A stretch of 64,000 nucleotides of DNA from Clostridia bacterium (GTDB lineage: Bacteria > Bacillota > Clostridia > Oscillospirales > Acutalibacteraceae), in assembly GCA_017937865.1 (NCBI GenBank), contig JAGBCU010000047.1, positions 39,049-103,048 on the forward strand. The letters run 5' to 3'. Of the stretch, positions 1 through 8,540 are shown one piece after another. How positions within the stretch are numbered: position 1 is the stretch's first letter; each line of letters opens with the position of its first letter. The notes under the pieces were generated by a model. The model worked only from the letters and a program-made list of their open reading frames with translations. It was not told the DNA's origin and did not search any database. The translations under genes and the position numbers were made by a program.

Positions 1-624
1 AATAAGTGAGAAGCCTTTTCCGTCAATCTGATTCTGGAATGCTTTCTTGATAGCTGCTTTTGCTTTTCTTACGTTTGAGGGATTATTAACAGCAACTCTT
101 TCAAGATATGCTGCACCGTCAACGTTTGAAAGGAGCTCACAAACCTTAACGGGATAACCTACTGTATTAACGTCTCTGCCGTAGGGTGAGGTCTGAGTAA
201 CCTGACCGGGAAGAGTTGTAGGAGCCATCTGGCCACCTGTCATACCGTAGATTGCATTGTTAACGAAGATAACAGTGATGTTTTCACGTCTTGCAGCTGC
301 ATGAACTGTTTCAGCAGTACCGATAGCAGCAAGGTCACCGTCACCCTGATATGTAAATACTATATTGTTTTCAGGGTCTGCTCTCTTAACACCTGTAGCA
401 ACTGCCGGTGCTCTACCGTGAGGAGCCTGAATAAAATCACAAGTAAAATAATCGTAAGCCATAACTGAGCAACCAACGGGAGCAACACCGATAGTTCTAC
501 CGTCAATGCCGAGCTCGTCAATAACTTCAGCTACGAGTCTGTGAATAATACCGTGAGTACAACCGGGGCAATAATGGAGTGTTGCATCGGTTAATGTCTT
601 CGGTTTTTCAAATACTACTGCCAT
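1..624 (-). CDS. vorA: 2-oxoacid:ferredoxin oxidoreductase beta subunit (3' end beyond window)
   Basis: Thiamine-diphosphate subunit of a branched-chain 2-oxoacid:ferredoxin oxidoreductase (VOR/KOR family), which interconverts a 2-oxoacid plus CoA with an acyl-CoA, CO2 and reduced ferredoxin in the cytoplasm. I translated it directly: the frame is open for 208 codons from ATG at 624 to the left edge, so the C-terminus is missing. Seen: a Cys pair at about 19-22 (CPGC), the ThDP/Mg motif GDGD at about 94-97 followed by the NN pair at 122-123, and a GMTGGQ stretch typical of the VorA/KorB branch. The start overlaps the alpha-subunit stop by one base (TAATG), with a GGAGG ribosome-binding site inside the alpha gene, so the two are translationally coupled. 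The exact substrate cannot be read from sequence; the Val and Ile T-box context favours branched-chain substrates. Confidence 0.9.
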   Translation of the reverse strand, partial: MAVVFEKPKTLTDATLHYCPGCTHGIIHRLVAEVIDELGIDGRTIGVAPVGCSVMAYDYFTCDFIQAPHGRAPAVATGVKRADPENNIVFTYQGDGDLAAIGTAETVHAAARRENITVIFVNNAIYGMTGGQMAPTTLPGQVTQTSPYGRDVNTVGYPVKVCELLSNVDGAAYLERVAVNNPSNVRKAKAAIKKAFQNQIDGKGFSLI

Positions 625-1688
625 TATTTGTCGCCTCCTTCGTTTACTTCCATAATCTTTGCAAGAACCTCTTCAGGTGAGGGAATCATACCGCCTGTAC
701 GGTTGCAAAGATATACGGGCTTCTTGCACTCTGTTGCAAGCTTAACATCTTCAATCATCTGACCCATATTCATTTCAACTGAAATAAACGCTTTGCATTT
801 ATCAGCTGCTTCTCTTAAAACCTTTTTGGGGAAGGGCCAAAGAGTAATAGGACGAATCATACCAACCTTAACGCCCTTTGCTCTTGCTTCAACGATAGCG
901 TTTTTAGCAACACGGGCTGTAATACCGAAGGATACGATACAGATTTCTGCATCATCCATAAGATATTCTTCATAAAGAACTTCGTTTTCTTCAATAGTTT
1001 TATATCTTGCGAATCTTTCGAAGTTTGTTTTCTCAAGCTCTTCGGGCTTAAGGTAAAGAGAGTTAACGATATTATGTTTTCTCTCACCCTTTGTACCTGT
1101 AAGTGCCCAAGGCTTTTCAAAGGTATTGGGCTTTGTTTCGGGAAGCTCAACAGGCTCCATCATCTGACCCATTGTACCGTCTGCAAGAATCATTGCAGGC
1201 ATTCTGTATTTATCAGCAAGGTCAAACGCTGTGCTTGTAAGAGATGCCATTTCCTGAACTGATGACGGTGCAAGAACAATCTTGAAGAAGTCACCGTGGC
1301 TACCGCCTTTTACTGCCTGGAAATAGTCAGACTGCGAGGGCTGAATACCGCCAAGACCGGGGCCGCCTCTCTGAACGTTAACAATAAGACAAGGCACATC
1401 GCTACCTGCGATATAAGAAATGCCTTCACTTTTAAGAGATACTCCGGGGCTTGAGCTTGATGTCATAACTCGTTTACCGGTTGCGGCAACACCGAGTACC
1501 ATATTGATTGCTGCGATTTCACTTTCAGCCTGAAGAAAAACGCCGCCAACCTTAGGCATACGCTTCGCCATATAAGCAGCGATTTCAGTCTGAGGAGTGA
1601 TAGGATAACCGAAGTAATGCATACAGCCTGCTCTGATAGCAGCTTCAGCAATAGCTTCATTACCTTTCATTAAAACTTTCTCACCCAT
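624..1688 (-). CDS. vorB: 2-oxoacid:ferredoxin oxidoreductase alpha subunit VorB
   Basis: Alpha subunit (pyrimidine-binding and transketolase C-terminal-like domains) of the same oxidoreductase. 354 aa is the normal length for VorB/KorA. Seen: GYPITPQTE near residues 27-35, the substrate/ThDP-contacting N-terminal signature of this family; the tract from QAESE through SSSSPG that forms the active-site wall; and a C-terminal domain starting near residue 250 (EICIVSFG). The ATG is preceded by AAGGTGAG. The ferredoxin gene ends 11 bp upstream and the beta subunit overlaps downstream, giving ferredoxin-alpha-beta order. Family knowledge: VorB-type enzymes act on 2-oxoisovalerate and related acids. 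Substrate specificity here is inferred. Confidence 0.92.
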   Translation of the reverse strand: MGEKVLMKGNEAIAEAAIRAGCMHYFGYPITPQTEIAAYMAKRMPKVGGVFLQAESEIAAINMVLGVAATGKRVMTSSSSPGVSLKSEGISYIAGSDVPCLIVNVQRGGPGLGGIQPSQSDYFQAVKGGSHGDFFKIVLAPSSVQEMASLTSTAFDLADKYRMPAMILADGTMGQMMEPVELPETKPNTFEKPWALTGTKGERKHNIVNSLYLKPEELEKTNFERFARYKTIEENEVLYEEYLMDDAEICIVSFGITARVAKNAIVEARAKGVKVGMIRPITLWPFPKKVLREAADKCKAFISVEMNMGQMIEDVKLATECKKPVYLCNRTGGMIPSPEEVLAKIMEVNEGGDK

Positions 1689-1698
1689 TTATCTCACC

Positions 1699-1905
1699 TT
1701 ACCTTTCAACAGTTATAGCACAGTCGGGACACATTGTTGCACAAAATGCACAACCTACGCATTTACTTTCATCAATGCAATGTGCCGGATGGTGACCTTT
1801 TGCATTAAGTTTTGAAGAGTCAAGCTCTACAATTTTTTTCGGACAAGCAGCTACGCATAAACCGCAACCCTTGCAAACATTTTCCGAAAACGTTACTTTT
1901 GCCAT
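1699..1905 (-). CDS. 2x[4Fe-4S] ferredoxin subunit of the oxidoreductase
   Basis: A 68-aa ferredoxin with two cluster-binding motifs, CKGCGLCVAACP near residues 12-23 and CVGCAFCATMCP near 49-60. This is the usual small delta/ferredoxin subunit of VOR/KOR complexes and should pass electrons between the ThDP centre and cellular ferredoxin. ATG with a strong AGGAGG site. It sits 11 bp upstream of vorB and is certainly in the same operon. No separate gamma subunit is visible; it could lie left of the window. Confidence 0.92.
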   Translation of the reverse strand: MAKVTFSENVCKGCGLCVAACPKKIVELDSSKLNAKGHHPAHCIDESKCVGCAFCATMCPDCAITVER

Positions 1906-1933
1906 AATTCTGCCTCCTGTTTTAGTTGATAGA

Positions 1934-2596
1934 TTAAACTATCTTTTTTTGTAAAGTCAGCGGAAACAGATTTTCTACTTTTCCGTTGAGATTATTTATT
2001 AAATCAGCTCTTACAGTTGTCATTTTTACAGGCAAGCCTGAAATTGAGCTAAGCTCGTTGACACTGTCGAGAGAATTTATAACGTCTTGTGCTTCGGTTA
2101 AACCACCGATATTTGAGTTGTTTACTATCGCCGTAAACTTGATGTTACAAGCGGCTTCAATTTCTTGCATTATTTCGTAAGCAGACTGAGCATCGGGAGT
2201 TAAAGGACGGTATTTATTGAAAACGAAAAGCATCTCATAATCATTTTCGTCTTTAATTGCATCAGCATACCTGCCTAGAGCATAAGCACCGCGGTCATCA
2301 CCGCCAATATCCATTATCGCCTTTTCTTCGCGTTTGTCAAGTAAAGAATATACCTCTTGAGGTAAAGCGGGTAAATCAACGTTTGAGCTTGCAAACTTTG
2401 ATGATATAAGCTTTATACCTGCTTCGGTAAGCTCTTCTAAGCTGTCACGAGTTCTGAAATAAGGGTTAACGATATCAAGGTCGGCAATAACTACCTTTTC
2501 ACCGAGGGCTTTAAGATGCAAAGCATAGTTGACGGCAATATTTGTTTTACCGCTACCGTAATGCCCTGCGAAGAGAGTCATTCTTTTAATCTGCAT
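1934..2596 (-). CDS. MinD/ParA-like P-loop ATPase of the vor operon
   Basis: About 220 aa with a Walker A loop near the N-terminus (GHYGSGKT), a switch-type DLD near residue 40 and a Walker B-like IMDIGG near residue 95. It resembles the SIMIBI class of nucleotide-binding proteins (MinD/ParA/CobQ relatives). I placed the start at the ATG at 2596 because AAGGTGAT lies 5 bases ahead; an in-frame GTG nine bases earlier is less likely. It lies between the ligase gene and the ferredoxin gene, so it is probably transcribed with the oxidoreductase. The role is unknown: cluster or subunit assembly is a guess from the family and position. Confidence 0.75.
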   Translation of the reverse strand: MQIKRMTLFAGHYGSGKTNIAVNYALHLKALGEKVVIADLDIVNPYFRTRDSLEELTEAGIKLISSKFASSNVDLPALPQEVYSLLDKREEKAIMDIGGDDRGAYALGRYADAIKDENDYEMLFVFNKYRPLTPDAQSAYEIMQEIEAACNIKFTAIVNNSNIGGLTEAQDVINSLDSVNELSSISGLPVKMTTVRADLINNLNGKVENLFPLTLQKKIV

Positions 2597-2643
2597 CTTA
2601 ATCACCTTCTTTTCAAAATTAAATTCTAATTAATAAGTACAAG

Positions 2644-2806
2644 GTAAACGCTCTGATTCGCAATTTATCAAAGCTTATTTCTCTGAAACCGTAATTAATA
2701 AGCGCAGAGAAATTGATGAAGCAGAGTGAGTTACGAACCGAAGCTGTACAAGGGTACTGCGAGGTGAGTAAACGCTCTGATTCGCAATTTATCAAAGCTT
2801 ATTTCT
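2644..2806. repeat. 39-bp perfect direct repeat at the 3' end of the first ligase gene
   Basis: The same 39 bases occur at 2644-2682 and 2768-2806, 124 bp apart. The right copy includes the last codons and stop of the ligase gene; the left copy lies in the gap before the ATPase gene. The intervening DNA codes for nothing recognisable. It looks like a partial tandem duplication of the gene end. Confidence 0.85.
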
Positions 2807-5083
2807 TTGAATTTTGCCACTTGTTGTCTTGGGCAATTCATCTCTGAAAACAACAATTCGGGGATATTTATAAGGAGCAGTTTTCTCCTTAACGTAATTC
2901 TGGATTTCCTTTTTAAGCTCGTCTGTGCCCTCTTTACCGGGAACAAGAACGATGCTTGCTTTAACAACCTGACCTCTAACCTCATCGGGTGCAGCAGAAA
3001 CGCCACATTCGAGAACGTAAGGAAGCTCCATAATAACGCTTTCAATTTCAAACGGTCCTATACGGTAGCCTGATGACTTGATAACGTCATCAACTCTACC
3101 GACGTACCAATAGAAGCCGTCTTCATCCATCCAGGCAACGTCACCTGTATGGTAGTAACCGTCGTGCCAAACCTCGTCTGTTTTTTCCTGGTCGTTGTAA
3201 TAACCCGTAAACAAGCCGCAAGGAGCGCCGTCTTTAACGTTAACTACGATTTCGCCGTTTTCACCAACGTTTACTTTGTTGCCGTCGGAATCAAGAAGGC
3301 AAACGTCGTAAATAGGTGCAGGCTTACCCATTGAACCGATTTTATGAGAAGCACCTGTCATATTACCGATAATCATTGTGCTTTCGGTCTGACCGAAGCC
3401 CTCAAGAATCTGAAGACCCGTTGCTTTTTCAAACTGACGGTAAACCTCGGGGTTAAGAGCCTCACCTGCTGTTGTCATATGCTTTACAGATGAGAAATCG
3501 TATTTTGAAATATCCTGCTTAATCATCATTCTGAGCATTGTGGGAGGTGCGCAGAAGGTTGTTATCTTGTATTTCGCAAACATAGGAAGAATGTCTGCCG
3601 CATCAAAACGGTCAAAGTCATAAACAAATATTGCACCCTCGCAAAGCCATTGACCGTAAAGCTTACCCCACATTGCCTTTGCCCAACCCGTATCGGAAAT
3701 TGTGAAATGAAGTCCGTCGGGATCAACGTTGTGCCAATACTTTGCAGTATGGAAATGACCGAGAGCATAGGTGTAGTTGTGGGCTGCGATTTTGGGATAA
3801 CCTGTAGTACCAGAGGTAAAGAACATAAGCATAAGGTCCTTGCCTCCGGGAGCATCAGCAGTTCTTTCGTAGTGTGAACTGAAAAGAACGCTTTCCTCGT
3901 CAAAATCACGCCAACCGTCTAACTTACCGCCAACCGAAATCTTAATTTCAAGCTCAGGGCTTTTAGCTGCCGCTAAATCAACCTGATTTGCGGTATCGCC
4001 GTCTGTTGTGCAAAGAATGGCTTTAACACCTGCAGCCTGGAAACGGTATTCAAGGTCATGCTCCTGAAGCTGATTAGGTGCGGGAATTGCAATAGCACCT
4101 AACTTATTAAGACCTAAAATAGCGGGCCAATATTGATAGTGACGCTTAAGGATAAGCATTACCCTATCGCCTTTTTTGATACCTAAGGACTTGAAGTAGT
4201 TTGCAGCCTGTGCTGATTTTCTCTTCATATCCTTAAAGGTAAATTTGCGCTCTGTTTTATCCTTTGAAATATGAAGCATTGCAAGCTTATCGGGCTCTCT
4301 GTCAGCAAGAGCATCAATAAGGTCAAATGCAAAGTTGAAATTTTCTGTATTCTTAAACTTAATTGAAGTAGGTGTGCCGTTTTCATTTTCTTCAACGTCA
4401 ATGAATTTTCTGTAAATACGGTCTTTTGTATCTTTAACAACCGCATTTGTTTCTTTGATTGCTTTCTCTTGACGCTGTAATTCGGGAATAGGCTCACCTG
4501 TAGGGTTAAGGACAATAGCATAGAAGGTACAGTCACCGCCCTCAACGGCAATCATACCGTGAGGAGTTGAGCTGTTGTAGTAAATACTGTCACCGGGTCC
4601 GAGAATTTCAGAGTGTTCACCAACCTGAACCTTAAGCTTACCCTCGATAACAATATCAAGCTCCTGCCCTGCATGAGTTGTAAGCTCAATATCCTTTGTT
4701 TGATTTTCTTCGCTGTATGTACTATGAACAAAAAGAGGCTCTGCAATTTTATTTTTAAAAGCTGCGGCGAGGTTATAGTAAGTCATACCGTGGGCTTTTT
4801 CAATTTTTTGACCTTTACCGGCTTTTGTATAGACATAGTTTGAAAGCTTGGGGCTATGACCCTCAATAATACTTGTAACATCAACATTAAAGGCTAACGC
4901 ACAGCGATAAATGAATGCAAAGTTAAGGTCACTTTCGCCATTTTCACAAGCAAGATATTCACTTTCTGAAACATCAGTCTTTTGAGCCATTTCAGCGATT
5001 GAAAGGCCTTCAATTTCACGAAGCTCTTTAATTCTGCCTGCCATTTCCTTGATTTTAAAATCAAGCCCTGTAATTTTTTCCAT
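2792..5083 (-). CDS. HTH-cupin-acyl-CoA ligase fusion protein (Val T-box controlled)
   Basis: 763 aa with three modules. Residues about 12-70 form an XRE-type helix-turn-helix; about 110-190 a cupin barrel (HAGQELDIVIEG, then GDSIYYNSSTPHG); about 230-763 an AMP-forming acyl-CoA synthetase with the P-loop TSGTTGYPK near residue 425, the YHTGD motif and the C-terminal catalytic lysine in KTTSGKIQRNKL. The ligase part is closest in feel to medium-chain/phenylacetate-type synthetases and would make acyl-CoA from a free acid, ATP and CoA. The T-box just upstream carries a Val-type codon and the downstream genes encode VOR, so isobutyrate is the suggested substrate (inference). An XRE-cupin pair normally forms a standalone repressor; fused to an enzyme it suggests a self-regulating or ligand-sensing enzyme. 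A close paralogue lies directly upstream. Confidence 0.88.
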   Translation of the reverse strand: MEKITGLDFKIKEMAGRIKELREIEGLSIAEMAQKTDVSESEYLACENGESDLNFAFIYRCALAFNVDVTSIIEGHSPKLSNYVYTKAGKGQKIEKAHGMTYYNLAAAFKNKIAEPLFVHSTYSEENQTKDIELTTHAGQELDIVIEGKLKVQVGEHSEILGPGDSIYYNSSTPHGMIAVEGGDCTFYAIVLNPTGEPIPELQRQEKAIKETNAVVKDTKDRIYRKFIDVEENENGTPTSIKFKNTENFNFAFDLIDALADREPDKLAMLHISKDKTERKFTFKDMKRKSAQAANYFKSLGIKKGDRVMLILKRHYQYWPAILGLNKLGAIAIPAPNQLQEHDLEYRFQAAGVKAILCTTDGDTANQVDLAAAKSPELEIKISVGGKLDGWRDFDEESVLFSSHYERTADAPGGKDLMLMFFTSGTTGYPKIAAHNYTYALGHFHTAKYWHNVDPDGLHFTISDTGWAKAMWGKLYGQWLCEGAIFVYDFDRFDAADILPMFAKYKITTFCAPPTMLRMMIKQDISKYDFSSVKHMTTAGEALNPEVYRQFEKATGLQILEGFGQTESTMIIGNMTGASHKIGSMGKPAPIYDVCLLDSDGNKVNVGENGEIVVNVKDGAPCGLFTGYYNDQEKTDEVWHDGYYHTGDVAWMDEDGFYWYVGRVDDVIKSSGYRIGPFEIESVIMELPYVLECGVSAAPDEVRGQVVKASIVLVPGKEGTDELKKEIQNYVKEKTAPYKYPRIVVFRDELPKTTSGKIQRNKL

Positions 5084-5121
5084 TGATACGTCCTCCTATA
5101 ACTTTCGGGACATTTAAAATA

Positions 5122-5404
5122 TAAAAACCCGTCCCAAAGATAATCTTTGAGACGAGCTAAAATTACTTTTAAACCCGCGGTACCACTCAAATTGCAGTTG
5201 TTAAACTGCCACTCTCAAGGTCAGACAACCTCTATGCATTTACGCAGCAATCACGGAGAGGTTCTACTAAGCGAAATGCCTTTCTTCCTCCCGGCTCAGA
5301 AACTACAAACATCAGAAACTCTAACCTATGGCTTGCACCAACCGCCACTTCTCTGCAAGGAGAATTTACTGCATCCTTTTCTTCAACGCCTTTTTATTCA
5401 ATTC
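5122..5404 (-). promoter_or_regulatory. T-box riboswitch, specifier GTA (valine), with terminator
   Basis: Read on the minus strand. Stem I starts just after the promoter and holds the GA-type kink on both sides, the AGAGA loop motif and the distal GGTTGGTGC loop. On its 3' side GTA (5304-5306) is followed by one base and TTTC-TGAGCC, which pairs with GAAA on the 5' side. This is the same register as the GGC codon in the known glyQS leader. The T-box itself (GAGTGGTACCGCGG) is at 5175-5188, followed by a strong hairpin and T-run (5124-5156). Uncharged tRNA-Val should stabilise the antiterminator and switch on the ligase-ATPase-VOR operon. T-box identity is near certain; the codon call is by position. 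Confidence 0.9.
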
Positions 5405-5410
5405 TTAAGA

Positions 5411-5439
5411 AGAATACCACATATGCCTCAAAAAGTCAA
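5411..5439 (-). promoter_or_regulatory. Sigma-A type promoter of the Val T-box operon
   Basis: Minus-strand TTGACT, 17-base spacer, TATTCT, with a TG dinucleotide upstream of the -10 box. The start of transcription is expected near 5404, immediately before Stem I. Confidence 0.7.
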
Positions 5440-5482
5440 TAGAAGTTACAATATTTTTTAAAATATTAATATGGTATATATA

Positions 5483-7756
5483 TTAAAGCTTATTTCTGAT
5501 GATTTTACCGCTGATAGTCTTGGGAAGTTCATCTCTGAAAACAACAATTCTCGGGTATTTATAAGGTGCTGTATTTTCTTTAACGTACTGCTGAATTTCC
5601 TTTTTAAGCTCTTCAGTAGGCTCTGTCCCCTTAGTAAGAACAATACTTGCTTTAACAACCTGACCTCTTACCTCGTCGGGTGCGGCAGAAACACCGCATT
5701 CAAGAACGTAAGGAAGCTCCATAATAACGTTTTCAATCTCAAACGGTCCTATACGGTAGCCTGATGACTTGATAACGTCATCAACACGGCCAACGTACCA
5801 TAAATAGCCGTCTTCATCTCGCCAAGCGGTATCACCTGTATGATAAAGACCGTCGTGGTAAACCTCTTTAGTTGCATCCTCGTTGTTATAATAACCAAGG
5901 AAGAGTCCGCAAGGAACAGATGAATCTGTATGGATAACGATTTCACCTGTTTCACCGTCTGCAACGGGTTTTCCGTCAGCATCAACAACATCAACGTCAT
6001 AAAGAGGTGTGGGTTTACCCATAGCACCAATCTTAATATCCGTACCGTTAAGAGTGGCGATAGAAAGAGTTGTTTCCGTCTGACCGAAGCCTTCGTGAAT
6101 TCTTAAGCCGGTAGATAATTCAAACTGCTTGAATACTTCAGGATTAAGAGCTTCACCTGCTGTTGTTGCGTGTTGGATAGAAGACAAATCATACTGTGAA
6201 ATATCCTGCTTTATAAGCATTCTGTACATTGTGGGAGGTGCACAGAACGTAGTGATATTATACTTTGCAAACATGGGGAGAATTTTAGATGCATCGAATC
6301 TTTCGAAATCGTAAACGAATACTGCACCCTCACAAAGCCACTGACCGTAAAGCTTACCCCAAAGAGCTTTACCCCAACCGGTTTCAGAAATTGTAAAGTG
6401 AATACCGTCACGCTGAACACAATGCCAATATTTAGCGGTGATAAAGTGTCCTAAAGGATACTTATGAGAATGTGTTGCAATTTTCGGATAGCCCGTTGTA
6501 CCTGAGGTAAAGAGCATAAGCATCGGGTCGTCTCCGCAAGCAGAATCTTCATCACGAACAAAGCGGCGGCTGAAAAGGCCGTATTCTTCATCGAAGCAAT
6601 GCCAACCCTCTTTTTTGCCGTTTGCAACGATTTTTGTTACAAGCTGAGGACAGGTTTTCTGAGCTTCGTCGATATAATCAGTTGCGCTACCGTCTGCAGT
6701 AGCAACAATAGCTGTAACACCCGCTGCATTAAAGCGGTATTCATAATCGTGAACAACAAGCTGATTTGTTGCAGGGATTGCAATTGCACCTAATTTATGA
6801 AGACCGAGAATTGCAAGCCAGAACTGATAGTTTCTCTTGAGAACAAGAAGAACTCTGTCACCTTTCTTGATGCCTAAAGATTTAAAGTAGTTAGCAGCCT
6901 GAGAAGATGCTTCTTTTAAATCCTTAAAGGTAAATCTTCTTTCTGTAAGGTCATCAGAAATATGAAGCATAGCAAGCTTTTCGGGATACTGTCTGCCGAG
7001 TTCATCAACAATATCAAAAGCAAAGTTGAATTTATCTTCATTTTCAAATTTAATACTATTACAAACACCGTTTTCATCAACGGTTGTTTTAATGAATTTA
7101 TCGCAAACAAGAGGTACGTCTGTAAAGGTTTTTCCCGCTTTAACGGTATTCATATTAGTCTGGGCAACCTTTTCATCCTCAGCCATAACCATAGCTAAGA
7201 AAAGGCAATCCTCACCGTCAACGGCGATCATACCGTGAGGAGTCGAGCTCTTGTAGAAGATGCTATCGCCCTCGTGAAGAATTTCAGTATGCTCACCAAC
7301 CTGAACCTTAAGAGCACCTTTGATAACGAGGTCAAACTCCTGACCTGAGTGAGTTGTAAGCTCAATAGGCTTTGACTGGAGCTCACTTGAATACTCATAT
7401 TTAACCCAATAGGGATTTGCAAGCTTATTTTTAAAATGAGGAGCAAGGTTTTGAATAAGAATACCTTCTTCGTTTGCAGTAATCTGACCTTTTCCTCTAC
7501 GGGTAACGGTGTAAGCAGAAAGCTTCGCACTCTGGCCTTCAAGAAGGTCTGTAAGTTCAACACCGAATGCCAATGCACATTTATGGATAAATGAGAAAGG
7601 CATATCCTCTTTTCCCTCTTCAAAGGTTTTGTACTCTTCAAGGGAAACCTCTGTTCTTTCTGCCATTTCTTCGGCAGACAAGCCGTAAATGTCACGAAGC
7701 TCGGATATACGCTTCGCAACCTCTGCGAGTTTGTTTGTTGATGATTTGTTTAACAT
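5483..7756 (-). CDS. HTH-cupin-acyl-CoA ligase fusion protein, second paralogue (Ile T-box controlled)
   Basis: 757 aa with the same order as its downstream neighbour: XRE helix-turn-helix (about 12-70), cupin (about 115-190, with HSGQEFDLVIKG and GDSIFYKSSTPHG) and AMP-binding ligase (about 230-757, P-loop TSGTTGYPK, catalytic Lys in KTISGKIIRNKL). Long identical blocks, for example around the C-terminal GRVDDVIKSSGYRIGPFEIE, show recent duplication, while the N-terminal third and the substrate-pocket region differ more. The start ATG is followed by a Ser/Asn/Lys-rich leader and preceded by AGAAAGAAGG. It has its own promoter and T-box with an Ile-type codon. By analogy it may activate 2-methylbutyrate, the isoleucine skeleton (inference). 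Confidence 0.88.
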   Translation of the reverse strand: MLNKSSTNKLAEVAKRISELRDIYGLSAEEMAERTEVSLEEYKTFEEGKEDMPFSFIHKCALAFGVELTDLLEGQSAKLSAYTVTRRGKGQITANEEGILIQNLAPHFKNKLANPYWVKYEYSSELQSKPIELTTHSGQEFDLVIKGALKVQVGEHTEILHEGDSIFYKSSTPHGMIAVDGEDCLFLAMVMAEDEKVAQTNMNTVKAGKTFTDVPLVCDKFIKTTVDENGVCNSIKFENEDKFNFAFDIVDELGRQYPEKLAMLHISDDLTERRFTFKDLKEASSQAANYFKSLGIKKGDRVLLVLKRNYQFWLAILGLHKLGAIAIPATNQLVVHDYEYRFNAAGVTAIVATADGSATDYIDEAQKTCPQLVTKIVANGKKEGWHCFDEEYGLFSRRFVRDEDSACGDDPMLMLFTSGTTGYPKIATHSHKYPLGHFITAKYWHCVQRDGIHFTISETGWGKALWGKLYGQWLCEGAVFVYDFERFDASKILPMFAKYNITTFCAPPTMYRMLIKQDISQYDLSSIQHATTAGEALNPEVFKQFELSTGLRIHEGFGQTETTLSIATLNGTDIKIGAMGKPTPLYDVDVVDADGKPVADGETGEIVIHTDSSVPCGLFLGYYNNEDATKEVYHDGLYHTGDTAWRDEDGYLWYVGRVDDVIKSSGYRIGPFEIENVIMELPYVLECGVSAAPDEVRGQVVKASIVLTKGTEPTEELKKEIQQYVKENTAPYKYPRIVVFRDELPKTISGKIIRNKL

Positions 7757-7807
7757 AGTTTATTCCTTCTTTCTAAAAGAATAATCAAAAACTCACAAAT
7801 AAAAAAA

Positions 7808-8090
7808 AGCCCCAAACAAAACTTATGTTTTGTTTGAGACGAATATAATATCCGCGGTACCACTCAAATTGCAATATTAAAATTGCCACTTTAGGAGTCA
7901 ATCAACCCCGTTGCACTAACGCAGCATTCTCGGAAAGCGTCTACTTGATAAAATCTTTCGGACTCTCAGCTCAGAAGGGATAGGTTTTGAAAACACGAAC
8001 TATCGGCTCACAGCAACCGCCGACTCTCTGTAAGTTGTAATTTTCAACCGTCTTCGTCACAGCTTTTATTTGTGATATTTTTAATTTTCT
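7808..8090 (-). promoter_or_regulatory. T-box riboswitch, specifier ATC (isoleucine), with terminator
   Basis: Minus strand. Stem I carries the ACAGAGAG motif, a GGTTGCTGTGAG distal loop and, on the 3' side, ATC (7979-7981) followed by one base and CTTC-TGAGC, which pairs with GAAG of the 5' side. The T-box GAGTGGTACCGCGG is at 7852-7865. The terminator hairpin (7808-7841), built from CAAACAAAAC and GTTTTGTTTG, ends in eight T residues. It should turn on the second ligase paralogue when tRNA-Ile is uncharged. The base after the codon is C instead of the more usual A, so the codon call is slightly less sure than for its neighbours. Confidence 0.88.
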
Positions 8091-8094
8091 AAAG

Positions 8095-8121
8095 ATTATC
8101 ACACCCCACAAAAGATGTCAA
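8095..8121 (-). promoter_or_regulatory. Promoter of the Ile T-box unit
   Basis: Minus-strand TTGACA and an extended -10, TGTGATAAT, with a short 15-base spacer. The extended -10 could compensate for the spacing. It is back-to-back with the Leu T-box promoter, 53 bp away. Confidence 0.6.
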
Positions 8122-8173
8122 GAGTTTTTTAAAAATTTTTTCAAATTTTTTTAGACTAAAATCCAAAAAACTG

Positions 8174-8202
8174 TTGACAATCTTTCTGAAAGGTGATATC
8201 AT
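8174..8202 (+). promoter_or_regulatory. Promoter of the Leu T-box operon
   Basis: TTGACA, 17 bases, TATCAT: near-consensus sigma-A promoter. Transcription should begin near 8209. Confidence 0.8.
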
Positions 8203-8208
8203 TTCTCA

Positions 8209-8494
8209 CATATTTCATATTATTAAATGCGATGAAGGAATTACGTGCTTTTGGTTTGACGTTTCAGAGAGTTGACGGTAGGTGCAAGTCAATGCGTTGC
8301 AAAAGTTCGGTCTCGTTCCGGAGCAGAGCTCCCCAACCGACTGTTCGTGTAAGGAGCTACGGATGCCCCGTTACCATGGCTACAGACTTTATAACGAGTC
8401 TTAATGAGTGACTGCTTTTTGCAGTAACCGGGGTGGTACCGCGGATTTAGTAATTCGTCCCTGAGGTCAATAGTATTTTGACCTCAGGTTTTTT
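8209..8494 (+). promoter_or_regulatory. T-box riboswitch, specifier CTC (leucine), with terminator
   Basis: Stem I runs from GCGATGAAGGAA to TTCCGGAGC, with CAGAGAG and a distal loop closed by TTGAC/GTCAA. On the 3' side CTC (8312-8314) precedes one base and TTCC, which pairs with GGAA, so it sits in the specifier register. The T-box GGGTGGTACCGCGG is at 8431-8444. The terminator hairpin CCTGAGGTCAA/TTGACCTCAGG (8460-8488) is followed by TTTTTTA. Uncharged tRNA-Leu should induce the two downstream genes. A leucine codon fits the LeuA-like product. Confidence 0.93.
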
Positions 8495-8540
8495 ATTTGC
8501 ATTTATATTACATTAATATATTACTGAAAGGATGAGAGAC

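Noticed and set aside
8193..8411. A 72-codon open frame at the start of the Leu operon
   Set aside because: It lies entirely inside the T-box leader, has no ribosome-binding site and encodes nothing recognisable.
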